In this document: positions 19,108 to 23,356 of the stretch, in pieces
Position numbering within the stretch: the stretch's first letter is position 1
Layout of the letters: each line of letters starts with the position of its first letter
Origin: a virus
IMG/VR virus record: IMGVR_UViG_3300046314_000579
Coordinates: 1 to 23,356 of that record
DNA length: 23,356 nt
Reading direction: 5' to 3' (one strand)
The notes under the pieces: generated by a model
The model's database searches: none
What the model saw: only the letters and a program-made list of their open reading frames with translations
What the model was told of the DNA's origin: nothing
Made by a program: the position numbers and the translations under genes

Positions 19108-19225
19108 GTTCCTTTAACATTTCCCCCATTATTGCTTGCTTTTTGTGAGTTGTGGTCGGGGGATCATAGCTCGCAGAAAGCAGACAGTAATGTTTGCTTT
19201 TTTACTTTTATCACCCCTTACCTAT
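19108..19225 (+). ncRNA. Structured 5' leader with two mutually exclusive folds
   Basis: The predicted leader is about 118 bases. Fold A: the 13-base arm 19137-19149 pairs with 19170-19182 (11 Watson-Crick pairs and two G-U). Its loop carries GGGGG (19158-19162), which can pair with CCCCC (19123-19127) upstream, giving a pseudoknot. Fold B: 19177-19185 pairs with 19192-19200 and is followed by T residues, forming a terminator. The arms share 19177-19182, so A and B cannot coexist. This is the layout of an attenuator or riboswitch, placed before the capsid assembly genes. The ligand or trigger is unknown; no known riboswitch class was recognised. Confidence 0.5.
19177..19203 (+). terminator. 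Conditional terminator in the P4 leader
   Basis: AAAGCAGAC (19177-19185) pairs with GTTTGCTTT (19192-19200) with one G-U and a 6-base loop, followed by more T (to 19203). It would stop transcription before the scaffold gene unless its 5' arm is held by the upstream stem. Confidence 0.55.
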
Positions 19226-19870
19226 ATGGAAGACAACGTGAATGGAGTACCAACAGAGGCTCCGAAAACGGATAACCCTCCTGAAAATCCTGAACTTGCA
19301 AAGCGTCACGCTGAACAAATGGCAGGTTCTATGGCTGAGGTCGCAAGACTTCGTGAAATCGCTGTAGATAGTGTCGCCAAAGCATCTGAAAAAGATGCAA
19401 GTGCATTTTTAGAGGTTCACTCTAAAGACCCAAAGCTTGCAAACGAGGTAGCTAAAAAACTCGGTTATTCCAGTGCTGATGAAGTGCTTAATCAAATCAA
19501 TAAGAAACCTGAAAAGGCAGAAGATGACTTTGAAACTAAGTACGCTCAAAAGCGTTCTGAAGAAAAACATGAGGAAGCTATCACAAAGGCTCAAAAGATT
19601 CTTGGAAAACTCCCTGAAGATCTCAGAGAAGAAGCGCAAGCATACTTCGATGATATAACAGAAGGAAAGAGACTTGATGAAGATAAGGCTCAAAAATTTG
19701 CAGAAATGGCAACTCTTTATGTGAATAAAGACAACCTTCGCGCTGGACTTCTCGATGACTCCCTTGCTATGCTTGGAAGTACATGAGTAGGAAAGTCGAA
19801 GAAAGTAACCGAAAAGGAACCACAATATGTAGTTCGTGACGGTAAAATGATCTTACTCTCTAATAATTAA
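19226..19870 (+). CDS. Capsid scaffolding protein (candidate)
   Basis: Reads as 214 residues with one TGA-Gly near the C-terminus (about 19784), ending in TAA. The start chosen is ATG at 19226 (MEDNVNGV), because the open frame upstream lies in the structured leader. It is highly charged, Ala/Glu/Lys rich and almost all helix, with a Pro-rich start (TDNPPENPELAKRH) and a basic C-terminus (GKSKKV, VVRDGK) that could contact the coat protein. Size, composition and position between portal and coat genes are those of a scaffolding protein. It acts inside the procapsid and leaves or is degraded later. No protease motif is seen. Confidence 0.65.
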
Positions 19871-19875
19871 ACTAT

Positions 19876-20343
19876 ATGGCTAAAATGGAACCAACGCCTG
19901 AACAGGCAACTCCTAATGTGGATTTAACATCTGTACTAGAAAGACTCGACTCACTTGAAGCAGAGAATAAACAACTCAAAGCACAAGTGAATCCAGAAAA
20001 TAAGTTTGCGAAAGCTAAGGATAAGTATCAGTGACCTTGGAACTATAGCTATAAGCTATGGGGAGATCTCCCTGTATTATCGTATAAGAGTATCAAAAAG
20101 GACAAGACAAAAGACTTTACCTATAAGAATCACCTCGGTGTTCTTGTGAATAATCATTTTCTCGACCTTACTCTTGCTGATGATAGTAAAATCGAAGTAG
20201 ATATGCTTGAATTTAACCTGAATTGTAAACAATCAGATAAGCTCCCTGCGGAGCAGATCTTCGATGGTGTAACAGTAACATGATACAAGTTCAATGTCAA
20301 ACCTTACGGAGAATTTATTGTATCAAAATCCCTTATCAACTAA
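19876..20343 (+). CDS. Unknown capsid-module protein
   Basis: Reads as 155 residues with two TGA-Gly codons, ending in TAA. Residues about 13-38 form a short coiled coil (VLERLDSLEAENKQLKAQ), followed by a mixed domain (FAKAKDKYQGPWNYSYKLWG) and beta strands to the end. It starts five bases after the scaffold candidate. Its neighbours suggest a head-assembly or virion role, but the family is not recognised. Confidence 0.65.
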
Positions 20344-20353
20344 CTCACTTACT

Positions 20354-20710
20354 ATGTCTTATATCTGAGAAAAAGAAATCCAGACTATAGAGGGTACTAA
20401 AGTAACTTTTGTAGATGGTACAGAAAAAGTCTTCACTCCAAAGCAAATAGAATATGTTGTTACTGATGAAATGAAAGATGCAACACAGTTCCATGATCTC
20501 GTAACTTTTAATATTGCCGAGGAACTCCTATGAGTCCTTAAAACGCATAATATGAGAAAATGAGACCTTGATACTGTACTTAACCTTATCGTATCATCAT
20601 TCAATAATAAGTTTCTTATCGCTATTGGTAAAAAATTTGGTACTTTTGAAGAAGGGAAGCATGCTTCTTACTTCGAAGAAAATATCACTATGTCGGATTT
20701 ATTTAACTAA
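20354..20710 (+). CDS. Unknown small capsid-module protein
   Basis: Reads as 118 residues with three TGA-Gly codons, ending in TAA. A short beta hairpin at the N-terminus (IQTIEGTKVTFVDGTEKVF) is followed by helices with a hydrophobic face (LDTVLNLIVSSFNNKFLIAI) and an acidic C-terminal tail. It starts ten bases after the previous gene and ends twelve before the candidate decoration gene. The function is unknown. Confidence 0.65.
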
Positions 20711-20722
20711 CTTTTTACTCCT

Positions 20723-21211
20723 ATGGGAAAAGCTATCACGGCGGTAAACTCGCCAAACAAGACTAGCAACTTCTACCCTGCAGATGACAAATGGGAAATG
20801 ATTATGTTTCCTATTAAGGCTTCAACTGCTATGGAAGAAGGAACTCTTCTTTCTCCTGAGATCGTCACAAATGACGTAACAGGATACCTCACTAAGATGG
20901 GGGTCGAAAATGTTGTCGGTTCTGATTTTATTGGAATCCTCGCTGAACCTATCGTTGCAACTGACTCTGACTATGCTACAGCTGGAAAGCTCAAGGGTGT
21001 ATGGATTCCTAAGTCTATCAACGCCTCTGCATACTTCACTGTTGGTGCTGGTACATTCACTGCTTCCGATGTATTCCGAACTGTCGAGGCTCACTCAGAT
21101 TCTAAGTCTCTCGCTGTAGATACAAAGGGTAAGGGTGCACGTATCGTAGAATTTATCTCTTCCACTCGTGGACGATGTACATTCTCACTTCCTCAGACTG
21201 AAACCGCTTAA
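20723..21211 (+). CDS. Candidate head decoration protein
   Basis: A 162-residue frame with no TGA codon, from ATG at 20723 to TAA. It is beta-rich with a compact middle (PIKASTAMEEGTLLSPEIV, then GILAEPIVATDSD) and ends RGRCTFSLPQTETA. The order small beta protein then coat protein, 19 bases apart, is that of decoration or cement proteins. The complete absence of TGA at about 13 Gly positions fits high expression. No specific family signature was identified, so a different head role is possible. Confidence 0.5.
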   Translation: MGKAITAVNSPNKTSNFYPADDKWEMIMFPIKASTAMEEGTLLSPEIVTNDVTGYLTKMGVENVVGSDFIGILAEPIVATDSDYATAGKLKGVWIPKSINASAYFTVGAGTFTASDVFRTVEAHSDSKSLAVDTKGKGARIVEFISSTRGRCTFSLPQTETA

Positions 21212-21230
21212 TTTTTAACACTACTCAAAT

Positions 21231-22229
21231 ATGGCTATTCAAGTAAGCTCATATGAGCTGTCACAGATGACCGATCTCGTAGATCGCAGTTTTCTTGATG
21301 GACTCAAAACATTGCCTATGGTAATGAAAAATTCTGGAGTTGTTATTTTGGATACAATGCCAAAGAATTCTGGAGACTCTAAGCTTTTCGCTGAACGAGT
21401 CACAACTGACCAATACGCCTCTGTTCGTGATGAAGGTGCTGTAGCTGATGCTGGAGTTGTTCAGTACGGATATGAGAAGGTTGCTCAGGTATACACGATT
21501 GCTAAGACTATCGGTATCACTAAGCGTATGCGTGTAGCTGGTAAGGATCGCGCTATTCTTGACGAGATTACAAACCTCTCTGAAGTTTGTCCTAATACTC
21601 AGGAGCTCGACCTCTCTCACCGCCTCACTTTTGCATGGTCTACTTCATACAATTATAAGGGAACAACTCGTGATCTTACAACTGGTGACAACAAGGCTCT
21701 TATTGCAAATGATCATACCCTCACTGGTTCTGCTACTACTTACTCTAATCAGGTAACTGGTAACCCTGCATTCTCTAAGGGTGCACTCGAAATTGCTGAA
21801 AAGTCATTCGTAGAAGGATCATTCGACAATCTCGGTGTAAAAATCTCTGTAACTCCTTCAGTTCTCGTAACTACTGATGACCCAAATACAGTAAATGAGG
21901 TTCGCCAGCTTCTCAACGCTACTGCAGATGTAAACTCTGCTAACTCTGGTACGTCTAACGTATACAAGTCTAAGTACAAGCATGTTGCTAATCCACGTAT
22001 TGCTACTGACTCAAACGGAGGTGTTGATGCTACTAAGGCAAAATACTGGTTCCTCGCTTCTGAGCGTGCTTCTGACTTCTACATGTGTGAACTCGAAACT
22101 CCATATACAGAACTCATCAAGAGCAACGATTCAAGTGAAAACTGGAATTATCTTGCAGCTGCTACTTACCTTATCTCTATCGTAACTGGACGTTGGGTTC
22201 GCGGATCAAAGGGTGATGGCTCAGTTTAA
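21231..22229 (+). CDS. Major capsid protein
   Basis: A 332-residue frame with no TGA codon and all 22 Gly as GGN, the most conventional codon use in the window. Size, lack of low complexity and placement after portal, scaffold and decoration candidates fit an HK97-fold coat protein. The early helix (SQMTDLVDRSFLDGLKTL), the E-loop-like segment with RVTTDQYASVRDEG, the basic helix (IGITKRMRVAGKDRAILDE) and the C-terminal NYLAAATYLISIVTGRWVRG resemble Mu-type or related coat proteins. Function is inferred from context and fold pattern. It is expressed from P4. Confidence 0.75.
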   Translation: MAIQVSSYELSQMTDLVDRSFLDGLKTLPMVMKNSGVVILDTMPKNSGDSKLFAERVTTDQYASVRDEGAVADAGVVQYGYEKVAQVYTIAKTIGITKRMRVAGKDRAILDEITNLSEVCPNTQELDLSHRLTFAWSTSYNYKGTTRDLTTGDNKALIANDHTLTGSATTYSNQVTGNPAFSKGALEIAEKSFVEGSFDNLGVKISVTPSVLVTTDDPNTVNEVRQLLNATADVNSANSGTSNVYKSKYKHVANPRIATDSNGGVDATKAKYWFLASERASDFYMCELETPYTELIKSNDSSENWNYLAAATYLISIVTGRWVRGSKGDGSV

Positions 22230-22247
22230 TATCTAATCTCTCAACTT

Positions 22248-22658
22248 ATGGCTAACCAGACATTTGTAAACAACATGGGTACAACCTATGTACAGAGAGA
22301 TGTAGTATCATCTACTATCACAACTTCGGATGTAAACATTTTCGAGACAATCGGAAATGGGGTACTTATCGAAAGTGTGACAGTAACTACTGATGCTACA
22401 GGTCTAGCAGGAAGTACCGCTCTTGTCCTAAAGGCAAACGGCGTTACTTTCTTCCAGACTGCTGTTTCAGGACTCGGAGCTAACGCAGTAAAGGACATTA
22501 AGAATGCCTCTGTTACTGGCTCTACAGTCACTGTTCCCGCTGGTACTAAGTATGTAACTGTCGCAGGTACTGTGGCAGTTGGTACTGGTGCTGGCAAGGC
22601 TTCAATTACTCTCGGAGTAAAGAAGCTCGATAGCAACTCTTCTGTAAATCCTCTCTAG
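22248..22658 (+). CDS. Small beta-rich virion protein
   Basis: A 136-residue frame with no TGA, ending in TAG, rich in Val/Thr/Gly/Ala and predicted to be a beta sandwich (segment VTVPAGTKYVTVAGTVAVG). It lies 18 bases after the coat gene and uses the same conservative codons, so it is probably made in quantity. It could be a second decoration protein or a head fibre. A strong hairpin begins just after its stop. Confidence 0.6.
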   Translation: MANQTFVNNMGTTYVQRDVVSSTITTSDVNIFETIGNGVLIESVTVTTDATGLAGSTALVLKANGVTFFQTAVSGLGANAVKDIKNASVTGSTVTVPAGTKYVTVAGTVAVGTGAGKASITLGVKKLDSNSSVNPL

Positions 22659-22659
22659 T

Positions 22660-22698
22660 AGGATTGCTCTATCTCTCTCGGGAGATAGGCACAATCTT
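22660..22698 (+). promoter_or_regulatory. Long intercistronic stem-loop
   Basis: AGGATTG (22660-22666) pairs with CAATCTT (22692-22698, one G-U), and CTATCTC (22669-22675) with GAGATAG (22682-22688), separated by a small internal loop. There is no T-run after it, so it is less likely a terminator than an RNA-processing or mRNA-stability site between two capsid-module genes. It would block an alternative upstream start (22664) of the next gene. Confidence 0.5.
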
Positions 22699-22714
22699 AT
22701 TAACCAACCTATCT

Positions 22715-23005
22715 ATGCAAACTATCGCACAAAACATCACAACTGGATCTGTAGCTGTCGGAACCTCTGCGGTTCAGGTATCGACAGAAACATCATCTAT
22801 AAAAGTCATAATCAAGGCGGCTCTCGCTAATACTGGAATCCTTTATATAGGTAAACTTGGAGTTACTGCAAACTCTGCACCTGCAACTGATGGTTATGAG
22901 CTGACAGCTGGTACATCTATCGAGATCGAAATAGGGAATCCTGCAATTCTCTATGTTATAGCAAGTGCTATCACTCAAAAAGCATTCTTTACTATTTTAA
23001 AATAA
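22715..23005 (+). CDS. Small unknown beta-rich virion protein
   Basis: A 96-residue protein from ATG at 22715 (start MQTIAQNITTGSVAVG) to TAA. An upstream TTG at 22664 would add residues encoded by the hairpin and is rejected. Strands such as VQVSTETSSIKVIIKA and ILYIGKLGVTA suggest a small beta-barrel or sandwich like phage head or tail surface proteins. There is no TGA, as in its neighbours. Confidence 0.65.
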   Translation: MQTIAQNITTGSVAVGTSAVQVSTETSSIKVIIKAALANTGILYIGKLGVTANSAPATDGYELTAGTSIEIEIGNPAILYVIASAITQKAFFTILK

Positions 23006-23011
23006 TCATAT

Positions 23012-23356
23012 ATGGCTACTGTATACCCACTCTTGCCGAATGATCCTATTAGTACAACGTATACAAATATAAATGATAGTATCAATAATCTAAACACTGA
23101 CAAGGAGGAAATAGCAAACAAATCCACCTCAGTCACTACAGACCAAGCTAGCAATACTAAATACCCTAGTGTAAAATCAGTATACGATTGGGCAACTACT
23201 ACTCTCTCAAAATACCTCGGTGATGCTGACTTCTACCAATACTCTATAGTCCGTACAGTCTCAGGAGGTAATCTCACAGTAGCTCTCAAGAACTACGAAG
23301 GCAATGACCCTACTCCCTCTGTGCCAGTTAAGATAATGATAGGAGTAGTAGTGAGG
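23012..23356 (+). CDS. Tail-fibre-like protein, 3' end outside window
   Basis: ATG at 23012 opens a frame to the end of the window (115 codons seen, no TGA). The N-terminal region has the fibre signature EIANKSTSVTTDQASNTKYP followed by SVKSVYDWATTTL, common in phage tail fibre and appendage proteins. It is the third fibre-like gene in the window and the last visible in the P4 group. Confidence 0.65.
   Translation, partial: MATVYPLLPNDPISTTYTNINDSINNLNTDKEEIANKSTSVTTDQASNTKYPSVKSVYDWATTTLSKYLGDADFYQYSIVRTVSGGNLTVALKNYEGNDPTPSVPVKIMIGVVVR

Noticed and set aside
19136-19225. 30-codon N-terminal extension of the scaffold candidate
   Set aside because: It lies in the structured leader, begins with a non-ATG start, and has a Cys/Arg/hydrophobic composition unlike the rest; ATG at 19226 is preferred.
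22664-22714. Upstream TTG start of the small protein at 22715
   Set aside because: The extension is encoded by the intercistronic hairpin; an ATG with the usual T at -1 is available at 22715.
1-23356. UGA read as tryptophan (table 4) instead of glycine
   Set aside because: It would put Trp in CxxC-W knuckles, in the terminase I-V-x-R-V-Y-E-x-F stretch, and in Gly runs of the fibre genes, and would give 12 additional Trp in 90 codons of the tail hub C-terminus. Glycine fits all of these.
1-23356. CRISPR arrays, tRNA genes, insertion sequences, attachment sites
   Set aside because: Looked for regularly spaced repeats, tRNA cloverleafs, terminal inverted repeats and transposase motifs by eye; none were found. 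The only repeats are two short in-gene duplications.

Overview
This window is part of a tailed-phage genome (or prophage) that reads UGA as a sense codon. In the standard code nearly every gene breaks at TGA. If TGA is read as glycine (translation table 25, used by Gracilibacteria/BD1-5 and Absconditabacteria/SR1), the pieces join into about 24 closely packed genes that end only in TAA or TAG. Glycine is supported because TGA falls at family-conserved Gly positions: in the large terminase, in both CxxCG knuckles of a zinc-ribbon protein, and in an M15 peptidase domain. A phage of a Gracilibacteria or Absconditabacteria host is the best reading; the two hosts cannot be told apart here. All coding coordinates below use table 25 and include the stop codon.

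Layout. Positions 1-272 hold the C-terminal end of an unrecognised gene. From 423 to 4479 lie a tail-fibre gene, a probable virion structural gene and a coiled-coil structural gene, expressed from promoter P1. From 4553 to 16101, behind promoter P2, lie a head-tail adaptor, a P22 gp10/tail-tubular-B-like tail hub protein, a second fibre, a gene split between two frames, two very large proteins that look like internal ejection proteins (one with an M15 peptidoglycan peptidase domain), and the terminase large subunit. No tape measure, tail tube or sheath gene is seen, so the virion is probably podovirus-like with a short tail. From 16094 to 16797 an AT-rich cassette of three small genes runs on the minus strand from its own promoter. 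From 16984 to 19070, behind P3, lie the portal and a small overlapping gene. From 19226, behind P4 and a structured leader, lie a scaffold-like gene, two unknowns, a candidate decoration protein, the major capsid protein, two small beta-rich proteins and a third fibre-like gene cut off by the window end.

Regulation. Four plus-strand promoters share TTGATT-N15-TATAAT/TATACT. Three of them place a CCCCC tract exactly 14 bases after the -10 box, inside a conserved start of the transcript (AASWAATCCCCC). The fourth is followed by a leader that can fold as either of two exclusive structures, one being a terminator. No gene has a recognisable Shine-Dalgarno sequence; 17 of 20 plus-strand starts have T just before ATG. 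UGA-Gly use is very uneven: none in the decoration-capsid block (20723-23356) but 12 of about 16 Gly codons in the last part of the tail hub gene.

Limits: all functions come from motifs and context read by eye. No database search was run, and counts were done by hand.
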